Positions 1-9,171 of a DNA stretch of 64,000 bases are shown here, piece after piece. Source of the DNA: CAVRUD01 sp963849635 (GTDB lineage: Bacteria > Chloroflexota > Chloroflexia > Thermomicrobiales > UBA6265). Each line of letters begins with the position of its first letter. Within the stretch, counting starts at the first letter, position 1. The stretch spans positions 124,001 to 188,000 of the forward strand of contig CAWKIA010000023.1 of the NCBI GenBank assembly GCA_963849635.1, written 5' to 3'. Below the pieces are notes generated by a model that saw only the letters and a list, made by a program, of their open reading frames with translations, made no database searches and had not been told where the DNA came from. Made by a program: the position numbers and the translations under genes.

Positions 1-420
1 GTTGAAGGTCGGTCGCAGGACGACGGCCGGGACCTCCGTCGCCTTCAGATGGGCCTCGATCGTCCCGTGCCAATCCCAGAACGCCACCGGCGATCCGATC
101 TCGGCTCCCAACGCGGAGAGCTTCACGATTCTCGCTACCCCTGCCTCCCGCGCCGCGTCGATCACGCCGGTCTCGTACGCGACCTGGCGTGGATCGTTGG
201 CGCAGGCGAGGAAGACGCCGTCCACACCGGCCATCGCCCGCCGCACGGACGCCGCGTCGCCGAAGTCGCCCGTGACGACCTCCACCCCACCGCCGAACAT
301 CCCGGCGGCCTTGGCCGCGTCTCGGACGAAGGCCCGCACGGTGACCCCCCGCCCCTGGAGTTCCCGTACCACCCCGGAGCCAACGTTACCCGTTGCCCCG
401 GTTACCAATACCTGCTTCAT
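1..420 (-). CDS. NmrA-like NAD(P)-binding protein, 3' end cut by window edge
   Basis: Reading the minus strand from an ATG at 420 gives MKQVLVTGATGNVGSG, the glycine-rich dinucleotide-binding loop of atypical short-chain dehydrogenases (NmrA / NAD(P)H-binding family). About 140 codons are open before the window ends, so the C-terminus is missing. GAAAGGAA lies just upstream of the ATG as ribosome binding site. The protein is a close tandem paralogue of the next gene (566-1435), with the same order of motifs (GATG loop, TGDF, SPVAFWDW). Members of this family act as redox sensors or as quinone or flavin reductases; the substrate cannot be told here. It is probably the last gene of a minus-strand run with the FAD oxidoreductase. 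Confidence 0.85.
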   Translation of the reverse strand, partial: MKQVLVTGATGNVGSGVVRELQGRGVTVRAFVRDAAKAAGMFGGGVEVVTGDFGDAASVRRAMAGVDGVFLACANDPRQVAYETGVIDAAREAGVARIVKLSALGAEIGSPVAFWDWHGTIEAHLKATEVPAVVLRPTFN

Positions 421-565
421 GGCGTTCCATTCCTTTCTGCCCGCCCCGATTCCCGGGACGGGATGCTGTTCACGTTCGTAGCGAAGACGTTCGTCGGGCC
501 GGAGATTGGCTGGCGCGGCGAGCCACGCGGCCCACGGTCCGAGCGGCGGGGACAGTTGGTGTCCA

Positions 566-1435
566 TCATGCGCTCGCCTGGAAGCGCCCGGCGTGGTCCC
601 GGGCGAACTGGGAGATGCTCCGTGGCTCGCGCCCGGTCAGGTCGCGGACAGTTTGAGTGGTCTTGCTCTGGTCTCCCCGGCGGAGGATGCCGAACAGGGT
701 CACGATCTGGGGTATGGCGAACTCCGGGTACCCGAGCCCGATGAGGGTCGGGCCCGCCGTCTCGTCGGGCAGGTCGACGTATCGCACACTCCTGCCTGCT
801 ACATCTGAGAGTTCCTTCGCGACCTGCTCGAAGGTGATCGCGGTTGGGCCGGTGACGGTGTATGTTTGGTCGCCATGCTCCTCTCCGAGGAGGGCCGCAG
901 CGGCCACGGCGGAGATATCCCTGGGGTCGACCATCGCCACACTGGCCCTGTTCGCCGGCATTGCCAGGACGCCATCCCGGCGGACCTCATCCGCCCAGAC
1001 GAGCAGGTTGGTCATCTTGAAGGTCGGCCGGAGCACAACCGCCGGAATCCCCGACGTCCGCAGGTGCGCCTCGACCTGTCCTTGCCAGTCCCAGAACGCC
1101 ACGGGTGACCCGACCGCCGCCCCGTGGGCCGAGAGCTGGACGATCCGCCGAACGCCCGCCTCCCTGGCCGCGTCGATCACACCGATCCCGTAGTCCACCT
1201 GCTGTGGAACCGCGGAGCAGGTGAGGAAGACCCGCTCAACCCCAACCATTGCGCGCCGCACCGACGCCGCGTCCGCAAAGTCTCCGGTGACGATCTCGAC
1301 GCCGGTCCCGAACATCGCGGTGGCCTTGTCCGGGTCCCGGACGAAGGCGCGCACGGCGACGCCTCGGTCTAGCAATTCCCGCACAACGCCGGAGCCAACA
1401 GTTCCCGTCGCCCCGGTGACGAGTATCCGATTCAT
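566..1435 (-). CDS. NmrA-like NAD(P)-binding protein
   Basis: The protein has 289 residues and begins MNRILVTGATGTVGSG, a Rossmann-fold GxxGxxG loop at residues 7-13. TGDFADAASVRRAM (residues about 50-64) and a VVLRP segment near the middle are typical of the NmrA/azoreductase-like atypical SDR group, and the length is normal for it. No Tyr-x-x-x-Lys catalytic pair is obvious, which fits the atypical class. The start lies only 5 bp after the stop of the FAD oxidoreductase at 1441, so the two are probably cotranscribed, with the paralogue at 1-420 following. The exact reaction is unknown; an NAD(P)H-dependent reductase or redox-sensing role is inferred. Confidence 0.85.
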   Translation of the reverse strand: MNRILVTGATGTVGSGVVRELLDRGVAVRAFVRDPDKATAMFGTGVEIVTGDFADAASVRRAMVGVERVFLTCSAVPQQVDYGIGVIDAAREAGVRRIVQLSAHGAAVGSPVAFWDWQGQVEAHLRTSGIPAVVLRPTFKMTNLLVWADEVRRDGVLAMPANRASVAMVDPRDISAVAAAALLGEEHGDQTYTVTGPTAITFEQVAKELSDVAGRSVRYVDLPDETAGPTLIGLGYPEFAIPQIVTLFGILRRGDQSKTTQTVRDLTGREPRSISQFARDHAGRFQASA

Positions 1436-1440
1436 GGATG

Positions 1441-2878
1441 TTACCGGCCCTCTCGGCCGCCCATAGTGGGCGGGATATTACGGTTGAAGCGGAAGCGGTT
1501 CTCCGGGTCGTAGGCGTCCTTGAGCGCGACCAGCCGGTCCCAGTCCGCGGCCGGGTAGGCGGCTCGAATCCGGTCCTCCCCGGGATCCAATTCCAGGTAG
1601 TTGAGGCATGTCTCCCCCGTCTGGAAGGGACGCATCGCCTCGATCAGGCGGTCCATATGGGTCGAGGCGGCCGCGGCCATCTCAGGGTTGAACGTCGCCC
1701 CGATGGCATTCAGCGAGTACCGGGCGCCTCCGCTGCCGATGGGGCTCAGGCGCTCCGGTGATCGGGCCAAAGCCCCACCGAGCTGGCGTAGCTCGACGAT
1801 CGCCAGGGGCGATCCCGATCCCGCCCCCGCGACCATCACCAGGGCATCGATTGCCCCTGGCGAGAGATCGGTGAGCAGATCAGCCCGCTGGATGATCCCG
1901 ATCGGATCGACCGGGTCCCGGCTGATCGTCTCCATCGCCGCCACCGGCAGCTCGCCGAAGGTGTCCATGATCGGCGCGCCAAGCCCGGTGCGGATGGGCT
2001 GGAATAGCGCCTCCCCGTCCGCTGGAGTCTCCCCGCAGAAGCAGCCGCGCACCGCGATGACCGGTCGCCCCTGGAGCGGCTTCGGGACGGTTGGCAAGGG
2101 GGGCAGGTTGAGGAAGACGAACGCCGAGGTCACCTCGTCCGGGAGCGCCGCGCTCCACTCGGCGTAGCGAGTGAGCACCTCCGGGGCCACTTCCACAGGG
2201 AAGAAGACGGCCCCGCCATAGACCGTCGCCAGCGGAGTAGAGCCGGAACTCCAGCGAGGTGACAATGCAAAAATTGCCGCCGCCGCCCTTGAGCCCCCAG
2301 AACAGATCCGGGTTCTCTGTGGCGCTCAGGCGCGCGATTTCCCCGCCGGCGGTGACGATCTCCGCTGCTGTGACGCTGTCCGCGTTCAGCCCGTACTTCC
2401 GCCCGAGCCAACCGAACCCGCCCCCCATCGTGTAGCCGACAACGCCGACATGGGGGGCCGAGCCTGCCAGGCCGGCCAGACCGTGAGGCGCTGCCGCCGC
2501 GATCACGTCACTCCACAATGCGCCTGCCTCGACCGTCGCCGTCCGGGTTCCCGGGTCAATCCGCACCCCCCGCATCCGCGAGGTGTTGACGAGGACACCA
2601 CCGTCGCAGGGCGCGCCAACGCCGTGCCCGGTCGCCATCACCCCGACGCCTAGCGCCTCGTCCCGCGCGAACCGCACTGCGGCGCTGATGTCGTCCGCGT
2701 CCTCGGCCATGACGATCATGGCTGGTCGTTGGTGTGCGTTGCGGTTCCAGGCAGCGCGGCCATCGTCGTAGCCCGTCTCTCCCGGCAAGAGCGCCGCGCC
2801 CCGCAAACGTGAGCGCAGGGCCGCGACCCGCGTCGCGCTCACAGCCCCGGCATCCACCGGAGTCATCATCGTTGTCAT
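1441..2878 (-). CDS. FAD-binding oxidoreductase, berberine-bridge type (one frameshift)
   Basis: The reading frame starts at 2878 and changes near 2240; joined, it encodes about 478 residues, the usual size of BBE-like flavoenzymes. The N-terminal part is the FAD_binding_4 (PCMH) domain, with the flavin-linking His in ATGHGVGAP (His85) and the VGVVGYTMGGGFGW pyrophosphate loop. The second covalent residue of bicovalent members (Cys in GxCP) is Ala here (GSAP, residues 139-142), so a monocovalent flavin is predicted. The C-terminus ends YDPENRFRFNRNI, the hallmark of the BBE domain. The break lies in CTCTACTCCGCTGG and can be repaired by a single-base change. The substrate is unknown. It heads a run with two NmrA-like genes. 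Confidence 0.85.
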
Positions 2879-3025
2879 CGTCCTACCAGTTCTTCAGCCG
2901 GGCACTCGCCCGATCGCCTCATCGCCTCCCATCATCGGAGGGACACAGGCATGATCGGAGAGGGGGCGTTCCACGAGCGTTCCGCGGAGCGTTCCTGGTT
3001 TTGGGGTGTGGGAACGTTGACTCGC

Positions 3026-6000
3026 TTAAACGAGGTCGAGCAGTGCGGTCGCCTCGCGCGCGTCTTCTCCGTCAGGACCCTCGGGCAACGTCGTCACAAT
3101 CGCCGCCAAGCGTTCGCGTGCCCGGCTCGTGCTAGAGACGTCTCCTGCCCGAATCCGGTAGCGAAGAAGACTCGTCGCCGCCCGAAGCTCTAGCGCGATC
3201 GCGCCCTGAGTGCGGGCAACTTCGAGCGCCCGATCGAGCTCGGTCACGACTTCGGCCGCTGGGGCGTCGAGTGCCGCCAGGAACTCCGCCCGGCGGCGGC
3301 GAATCTCCGCCTCCCAGAGACGGTCGCCGTCGCCCGAGGCGAGCACCCGATCGGCCGCTGTCAACCCCACCCGGGCTTCTCCGGCTACCGCGCAGGCTTC
3401 GAGGAGCAAACGCACCAGGAAGGCGCGCATCCCCGGCGCGTGATCTGCCGTTTGGACATCGTCCAGGGCGCGCCGGATGCGGGCGATGCCGGTCTCCACT
3501 CGACCGTCGACGACATCGAGGTAGCCCCCGAATGCGTCGGCCGCGAACTGCGTTGGCCGCGCTCCGGCCTCGCCACCCGTCGTCGTTATTGGCTCGACGT
3601 ACGCACGGACTCCGGCCGTATCGCGCAGATCCAGCGCCAGGATGGCCGCGAAGACGTATGCCGTCTCCCGGGTGAACGGGTGCCCGATCTCCACCGCCAG
3701 GGCAAGGGCGTCATCGCGCGCCCGGACCGCCGCCTGGGACCGGCCGAGAAACCAGAGCGTGTTGCCGAGGCGGCCCAGGCAGAGCACCTTTGGATCCAGC
3801 CCATAGCGGAGGAGGTGGTCCTGGCGATGCTCAGGCCGATAGCGGTCCACGACGGCCTCGAAGTGGCGGCGAGCCGTCGCGAACTCCCCCTGATAAAAGG
3901 CGGAAATGCCAAGCACGGTGTCGCCTTCGACGCGGAGGATGTCGTCCTCATCGCGCTCGCCAAGGGCGCGGAGTTGTGCGCCGAAGCCGCGGGCCGCCGC
4001 GAAGTTGCGCCGGGCGAGGTTGGCGAACGCGAGCGAGCGCAGCATCGGCGGCGCCGGTTCGATGCCTAGCGTTCCCGCCAGATCGAGTGCCCGCGCCTGC
4101 ACCGCGGCCAGTCGCTCCGATGCCCAGCCATCGACGGATCCGAGCGGCGGCGGCAACGCGGTGAGCAGGGCAAGTTCCCGCGTCTGGCGTTCCGGCGTCT
4201 CCGGCAGCCCGCGGAGGAGCTGGACGGCGCGCTCCAGAAAGCGGATCGCGTCGACATTCGCGTGAAGCAGCAGAGCGGCATCGGCCGCGCGCCCGTACCA
4301 ACTGGCGGCCTCTTCGCCCGCGCCCGCCTGCTCGAAGTGGGCGCCGATGTGGCCGCTGATCGGTCCAGGATCGGTCGCGTGCCGTCCCGCCAGCACCCGA
4401 GCAACCCGTCGGTGGTGATGGCGCCGCAGCGCGGGACTGACGCCGAGGTAGGCTGCCTCGCGGATCTTGTCATGGCTGAAGTCGTAGGCATCCGCCCCCT
4501 GCTCGCGGATGATCTGCCGCCGCCAGAGCTCATCCAGCCCGCGCACGACCGTCTCCGCATCGGCATCAGTCGCGTCCCCAAGGACATCAATCGAAAAAGC
4601 CCGGCCGATCGTGGCGGCCAGGCCGGCCAGTGCGCGGCCCGGCTCGGAGAGTTGGGCCAGACGCGCCCCAATCGCGGCCTGCACCTTGGGGCTCGGCCAG
4701 TCTCGTGCCGACCGGCCGCCATCCCACCCGGCCCGCACCGCCTCGACCACGAAGAGCGGATTGCCCTCGGTCTCGGCGTAGAGCCGGTCCGCCTCCGTCG
4801 CCGCGAACGCGCGACCGGCGATCCGTCCGGCGAGCGCGGCCGTCTCCGCCGGGGAGAGCCGGTCGAGGTGGATCTCGGTGCACCGGTCGAGGGCGTGTAG
4901 CCCGGCGACGAGGTCGTGCATCGGGTGGCGTGCCTCGATGTCCTCGCGCCTGGCCGTCGCTGCCACCAGGAGGGGAGCGTCCGGAGCGCCACGGAGCAGG
5001 AAGTGGATGAACTGCACCGTCTCGCGGTCGAACCACTGGAGGTCGTCGGCAATGAGCAGGATTGGCCCCCCGGCCGCGAGGATCGCCCGGGCCACGGCGT
5101 CGAAGAGTCGCTGGCGTTGCTCGGCCTCCGGCAGCGGCTCCGGCCGGGGGAGGTTCGGCATCGCCGCCGTCAGTTCCGGGAGCAGGCGGACCAGTTCCGT
5201 CAGCCGGCCACGGTCAAGTCGCCCTCGCCGGGCCGCAATCGCATCCGCCCGGAGCCAGTCCACGACGGGCCCATACGCCAGCGCCCCCTCGGCCAGGTAG
5301 CCGCCCGCGTCGGCGGCCACGGCGCCGCGATGGATGCACCATGCCCGGAACTCCTCCACCAGCCGCGATTTGCCGATCCCGGGTTCGCCGCTGACCAGCA
5401 CGAGCTGGGCCCGGCCCCGTTCGGCCTTCCGCCAGATCTCCGTCAGGCGAGACCACTCCGCCCCCCTGCCCACGAGCACCGGTCCGCCAAGGCGTCCACC
5501 CGGCCCCTCCGGGGCGCCGGGTTGCACGGGTTGCGAAGGCGGCAGCAGTGCTTCGTAGACCTTGCGGGTCTGCGCGGATGGTTCCACACCCAGCTCCCGC
5601 TCCAGGGTGGTGACACAGGCGTGGTAGACATGGAGGGCCCTCGCCCGGTCGCCAATGGCGTCGTGGAGCCGCATCAGAGCGCGGTAGGTCTCCTCGCGCA
5701 GCGGGTCATGGCGCAGGTGCTGGTCGGCGTAGCGAATGGCCTGACCATGTTCGCCACTGGCTTCGAGCAGAGCGATGAGGCGGGCAAGAGCGTCGAGGTA
5801 CCGTGCGCGGAGCCGCTCGCGCTCATCCAGGAGCCACTCGTCGTAGCTGCCATCGAGGAGGTCGCCGGTGTAGAGGCGGACAGCCTCCTCCAACGCGGCG
5901 CGTTCGCCGGCCGCGTCCCCATCGGCCCGCGCCATCGTCTCCTCAAAGGCGGCCACGTCCAGCCAGTAGGGCGTGTCCGCTCGCCACCCGAGCGTGCGGG

Positions 6001-6295
6001 GGGTGATATCGAGGTAACTGTCGATATCGGGGAGGGCACGACGAAGCGTGTGAAGGAGGTGGCGGAGGTTCGTGCGTGCCTGCGCTTCGGTCGAATCCGG
6101 CCAGAGGAGGAACGCAAGCCGTTGCCGCTGCTGGGGCGCTTCCCGGTGGAGAAGAAGAAAGGCGAGGAGCGACTCGGCCCGCGCCGACTCAAGCGGCGGT
6201 AGGACGGTATCACCAGACCGCAGGTCGAGTGGGCCGAGGAGGTGGATGCGGACTAGCGCCGGTGGCGCCCCCATGTCGATGCTCTGTTCTGTCAC
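3026..6295 (-). CDS. BTAD-domain transcriptional regulator with AAA ATPase and TPR region
   Basis: An intact 1,089-residue protein with a GTG start at 6295. Residues 15-100 form an OmpR/SARP-like winged helix, residues 110-255 the bacterial transcriptional activation (BTAD) domain, and a long ATPase module follows with Walker A GEPGIGKS at residues 303-310 and a Walker B-like LLIADD segment. The C-terminal half is Ala/Arg-rich helical repeat typical of TPR/MalT-like regulators. There is no C-terminal LuxR helix-turn-helix, so DNA binding rests on the N-terminal winged helix. Such proteins are large signal-integrating activators; the target genes cannot be read from the sequence. It stands alone between the oxidoreductase and GNAT genes. 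Confidence 0.85.
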   Translation of the reverse strand: MTEQSIDMGAPPALVRIHLLGPLDLRSGDTVLPPLESARAESLLAFLLLHREAPQQRQRLAFLLWPDSTEAQARTNLRHLLHTLRRALPDIDSYLDITPRTLGWRADTPYWLDVAAFEETMARADGDAAGERAALEEAVRLYTGDLLDGSYDEWLLDERERLRARYLDALARLIALLEASGEHGQAIRYADQHLRHDPLREETYRALMRLHDAIGDRARALHVYHACVTTLERELGVEPSAQTRKVYEALLPPSQPVQPGAPEGPGGRLGGPVLVGRGAEWSRLTEIWRKAERGRAQLVLVSGEPGIGKSRLVEEFRAWCIHRGAVAADAGGYLAEGALAYGPVVDWLRADAIAARRGRLDRGRLTELVRLLPELTAAMPNLPRPEPLPEAEQRQRLFDAVARAILAAGGPILLIADDLQWFDRETVQFIHFLLRGAPDAPLLVAATARREDIEARHPMHDLVAGLHALDRCTEIHLDRLSPAETAALAGRIAGRAFAATEADRLYAETEGNPLFVVEAVRAGWDGGRSARDWPSPKVQAAIGARLAQLSEPGRALAGLAATIGRAFSIDVLGDATDADAETVVRGLDELWRRQIIREQGADAYDFSHDKIREAAYLGVSPALRRHHHRRVARVLAGRHATDPGPISGHIGAHFEQAGAGEEAASWYGRAADAALLLHANVDAIRFLERAVQLLRGLPETPERQTRELALLTALPPPLGSVDGWASERLAAVQARALDLAGTLGIEPAPPMLRSLAFANLARRNFAAARGFGAQLRALGERDEDDILRVEGDTVLGISAFYQGEFATARRHFEAVVDRYRPEHRQDHLLRYGLDPKVLCLGRLGNTLWFLGRSQAAVRARDDALALAVEIGHPFTRETAYVFAAILALDLRDTAGVRAYVEPITTTGGEAGARPTQFAADAFGGYLDVVDGRVETGIARIRRALDDVQTADHAPGMRAFLVRLLLEACAVAGEARVGLTAADRVLASGDGDRLWEAEIRRRRAEFLAALDAPAAEVVTELDRALEVARTQGAIALELRAATSLLRYRIRAGDVSSTSRARERLAAIVTTLPEGPDGEDAREATALLDLV

Positions 6296-6331
6296 CTACG
6301 AACGCACCACGCGTCATTCCAAGAAATCAGC

Positions 6332-6436
6332 GTAGGGGCGAGGCATGCCTCGCCCAATCTCCGAACCGTGACGCATCGCGTTGGGACACGGGCCGCATCG
6401 CGGTCCGGATCCCGATGAGGCATGCCTCGCCCCTAG
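6332..6436. repeat. Paired inverted-repeat element, copy A (GTAGGGGC family)
   Basis: Left arm GTAGGGGCGAGGCATGCCTC (6332-6351) and right arm GAGGCATGCCTCGCCCCTAG (6417-6436) are inverted copies matching at 19 of 20 positions, separated by 65 bp. Each arm contains its own palindrome, GAGGCATGCCTC. It fills most of the gap between the BTAD regulator and the GNAT gene. Copies with the same architecture but different inner arms lie at 49367-49488 and 52675-52792. It looks like a small non-autonomous or REP-type element; no transposase is present. Confidence 0.8.
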
Positions 6437-6528
6437 GAACCGTCCTGCGCATGCCGCTGACACACCATCAGTCTACAGGCCAGTCGCCGACATTCACGCT
6501 TGACAACGATACATCGGTGGCACCTCGG

Positions 6529-7104
6529 TTACCCTGCGAACTCCCCCGCGACACATTCCATGTAGATCAGATCCCAGAGGCGCCCGCCTAGCCGGCTACA
6601 GCGGCGGCGACGCCCGAACGTGACGAACCCCGCCTTTTCGTAGGCCCGGATCCCCCCCCGGTTGAACTCGTACACCGTTAGCAGGACGTTCTCCAGCGCA
6701 CGATCGTTGAAGGCATAGCCCAGGACGAGCCGCGTCGCTTCGGTCCCGTACCCCTTGCCGCGCGCGTCCGCCTCGCCAATCGTGATCCCGAAACTGGCGC
6801 GGGCGTGACGCGGCTCGATCTGATACAGGTAGGCGATCCCGATCGGGCGGAGCGTCGCGCGTTCGTAGACGGTGAACGCGGCGGTGCCGGGGTCGGCCAT
6901 CCGCGCCTCGAAGGTCGCCGTCTCTTGTTCGAGGGTGGTCGGCCAGGAGAGTCCCAGGGTCCGGCTGGTCGAGAGATCGTTGCTCCAACGCAGGTAATCC
7001 GGGATCAGGTCACGGCGCAGCGGCCCGAGCACAACGAGGTCGCCGGTGATGTTGAGGATCTCGACCGGTGGAGGTGGGATCGCCGAGGAATCGGTCTCTG
7101 GCAT
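6529..7104 (-). CDS. GNAT family N-acetyltransferase (RimJ/RimL-like)
   Basis: The protein has 191 residues. Residues 20-175 follow the RimJ/RimL-type acetyltransferase fold: a VLGPLRRDLIPDYLRW start, the acetyl-CoA loop ARGKGYGTEATRL (the R/Q-x-x-G-x-G/A motif), and a C-terminal strand-helix with N-RGGIRAYEKAGF. The family transfers acetyl groups from acetyl-CoA to amines such as protein N-termini, antibiotics or amino acids; the acceptor is not predictable. The gene lies downstream of the ABC permease on the same strand, about 40 bp after its reconstructed stop, so cotranscription is possible. Confidence 0.9.
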   Translation of the reverse strand: MPETDSSAIPPPPVEILNITGDLVVLGPLRRDLIPDYLRWSNDLSTSRTLGLSWPTTLEQETATFEARMADPGTAAFTVYERATLRPIGIAYLYQIEPRHARASFGITIGEADARGKGYGTEATRLVLGYAFNDRALENVLLTVYEFNRGGIRAYEKAGFVTFGRRRRCSRLGGRLWDLIYMECVAGEFAG

Positions 7105-7143
7105 CGGCGTTGTCGGTTTCTCCGGCGCACCGGCATCGTCCGG

Positions 7144-7986
7144 TTACACCGACCGTCGTGTGCGTGGGTTCGCGAACTCATCCAGACCGGACGGAGACGA
7201 AGTAGAGGCCCGACGAAGACCAGCATGATGATGATCACTGGGGGCAGGAACCACCACCACAGCCCGTGGAGCAGCGCGGCATAGAAATTCGCCCAATAGA
7301 GGGTCATGCCCAGGGTGTTCGAATCCAGCTCGCTCAGCCCGAGCAGGTCAAGGCCGACCGAGGCGAGCACGGCGCCGCGAGACCGTCCCAACAAAGGTCG
7401 CCGCCAGGTACGGGAGCAGGTTCGGCATGATCTCCTTGAAGATCACCTGGGCCGCGTTCGCCCCCGACATCCGCGCCATCTGGACGTAGGAGCGTTCGCG
7501 GATGCTCAGCACCTGGGCGCGGATCGTGCGGGTCGGGAAGAGCCAGGCGAACGACCCGATCACGAGCGCCATCTGGTTGATCGTCAGGGCGGCGTGGAGC
7601 GAGATCGCGACCAGCACCAGCACCAGGATCGCCGGGATCGTCAGGCCAATATCGACCACTCCCCGGATCACCGTGTCGATCCACCCTCCGAAGTAGGCGG
7701 CCAGCAGTCCGAAGATCGTCCCGATCGTGACCCCGATGACCCCGGCCACCAACCCGACGTAGAGCGTCTTCGGGGTGCCGACGATCATCACCGCCAGCAG
7801 ATCTCGGGCCTGGCGGTCGGTCCCCAGCGGATGGTCCAGGGAAGGCTTCTGATTCGCCCGGCCGGAAAGCGGATCGGCCAGAGAGATATCCCAAAAGAGC
7901 CGCCCAAAAAGGGCAAAAAGCGCAACGAGCAGGAGGAGCGTCAGCCCGATGGAGAGATTCTTGTTCCGCCGCAAATACCCGAGCAT
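7144..7986 (-). CDS. ABC peptide transporter permease, DppC-like (frameshifted)
   Basis: The inner-membrane permease of a dipeptide/oligopeptide importer. I chose ATG 7986 (MLGYLRRNKN) because AGGAG lies about five bases before it; an in-frame ATG at 8019 has no such site. The N-terminus has one membrane helix and the segment DHPLGTDRQARDLL typical of DppC. The core carries the ABC-binding EAA loop, here ARMSGANAAQVIFKEIMPN. The frame breaks near 7385, near 7230 and near 7200; joined, the C-terminus reads YFVSVGLDEFANPRTRR and stops at 7144, giving about 281 residues, normal for the family. It follows the DppB-like gene by about 90 bp. Confidence 0.8.
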
Positions 7987-8040
7987 TCCGCTCCTCCGAT
8001 AAGACGTCAAGTACGGCATGCCGACAAGTAGATCTCGTTT

Positions 8041-8070
8041 CCTTGCCGCCTTGCCGCCTTGCCGGCGTCC
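8041..8070. repeat. CTTGCCGCC tandem repeat tract
   Basis: Three direct units of CTTGCCG(C/G)C lie between the two permease genes. They resemble the CTTGCCGTC tract inside the membrane-protein gene at 29966-30053, so this appears to be a dispersed short repeat of this genome. Confidence 0.55.
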
Positions 8071-8074
8071 GTCT

Positions 8075-9079
8075 CTATTTGCCCTCGTACGAGATCCGCG
8101 GATCGAGAAGCGGGTAGATCAGATCGAGGATCAGCGTCGCGATCGAGACGCACAGCACGATTGAGAAAATAATCCCCTGGACCACGAAGTAGTCGAACAG
8201 CAGGATCGACCGGTAGAGCATGCCGCCGACGCCGGGGTAATTGAAGATCACCTCCACCAGGAGACCGCCGGAGAGGATCGTCGCCAGCGAGAGGCCGAGG
8301 GCCGTCGTCTGTGGTAGGAGCGCGTTCCGCACCGCGAAGTGGAAGAAGAGTGTGGGTTTCTTCATCCCGGACGCCTCGGCGAAGATCATGAAATCCTCGC
8401 CCTCGGCCGTGATCATCATCCCCCGCATCCCGAGCGCCCAGAACCCCATCGAGGCCAGCAGGATGCTGAGCGCGGGCAGGAAGCTGTGTTCCAGCACGTC
8501 CCAGGCGAACGACCACGACCACTCGGGAATGCTCCCCGGCGAATAGCCGCCAAATAATGGGAAAATTGGCCACTGGAAGGCAAAGAGATAGAGGAGGATC
8601 AACCCCAGGAGAAAGAACGGGACCGCGGAAAACAGCAAGAGGGGCGGAAACAGATACTGGACCCACCCAGGGGTATGCCTCCACCCGAGCAGGGCGCCGA
8701 GCAGCGTCCCGAGCAGAAACGCCAGTAGGGTCGTCGTCAGGAGCAACCCGATCGTCCACGGGATCGCCGAACCGAGCACCCCCCAGACGGTTTCGGGGTA
8801 GTTGGCCATCGAGTACCCGAAATCGAGGCGGGCGATGTCGCCCAGATAGACCAGATACTGCTGCCAGAGGGGGTCATTCAGGCCGAACTTCTCCTGGTAG
8901 ACCTCGACCATCTCGGCCATGCCCGACTGGACGGCGCCCCCTGTTGCCGCCGACTGGTGCAAGCGGGAGCGAATGGGATCGCCGCCGGAGATCCGGGGCA
9001 AGAAGAAGTTGAGGGTCGCGGCGGCCCAGAGGATGACCACGAACATCAGGAGGCGGCGAACTACGTAGTCAAGGCGCAT
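8075..9079 (-). CDS. ABC peptide transporter permease, DppB-like
   Basis: I start this gene at ATG 9079 (MRLDYVVRRLLMFVVILW), because family members begin with this basic stretch and first membrane helix; the longer open frame upstream has no similarity to the family. The product is 334 residues, intact, with about six membrane segments. It shows the DppB features LNDPLWQQYLVYLGDIARLDFGYS in the first periplasmic loop and the cytoplasmic EAA loop (AEASGMKKPTLFFHFAVRNA) that contacts the ATPases. It forms the membrane channel with the DppC-like protein. It lies between the solute-binding protein gene and the DppC-like gene on the same strand, with a strong hairpin at 9132-9157 in front. Confidence 0.9.
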   Translation of the reverse strand: MRLDYVVRRLLMFVVILWAAATLNFFLPRISGGDPIRSRLHQSAATGGAVQSGMAEMVEVYQEKFGLNDPLWQQYLVYLGDIARLDFGYSMANYPETVWGVLGSAIPWTIGLLLTTTLLAFLLGTLLGALLGWRHTPGWVQYLFPPLLLFSAVPFFLLGLILLYLFAFQWPIFPLFGGYSPGSIPEWSWSFAWDVLEHSFLPALSILLASMGFWALGMRGMMITAEGEDFMIFAEASGMKKPTLFFHFAVRNALLPQTTALGLSLATILSGGLLVEVIFNYPGVGGMLYRSILLFDYFVVQGIIFSIVLCVSIATLILDLIYPLLDPRISYEGK

Positions 9080-9131
9080 GGTTGTGGATGTCCCATCACG
9101 CGGGGAGGCAGAGGAGGCCGGGAGAGCGCGT

Positions 9132-9157
9132 GCCCCCCGGCCATTCGGCCGGGGGGC
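9132..9157 (-). terminator. Strong hairpin between binding protein and permease genes
   Basis: GCCCCCCGGCC / GGCCGGGGGGC form a perfect 11-bp stem with loop ATTC, 15 bases after the stop of the binding-protein gene. There is no U tract. Such intergenic hairpins often stabilise the message of the abundantly made binding protein and reduce permease transcription; that role is inferred. Confidence 0.6.
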
Positions 9158-9171
9158 AACGTCTGCTCTCC

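Noticed and set aside
4916..6202. 428-codon plus-strand frame opposite the BTAD regulator
   Set aside because: Shadow of an intact, well-supported minus-strand gene.
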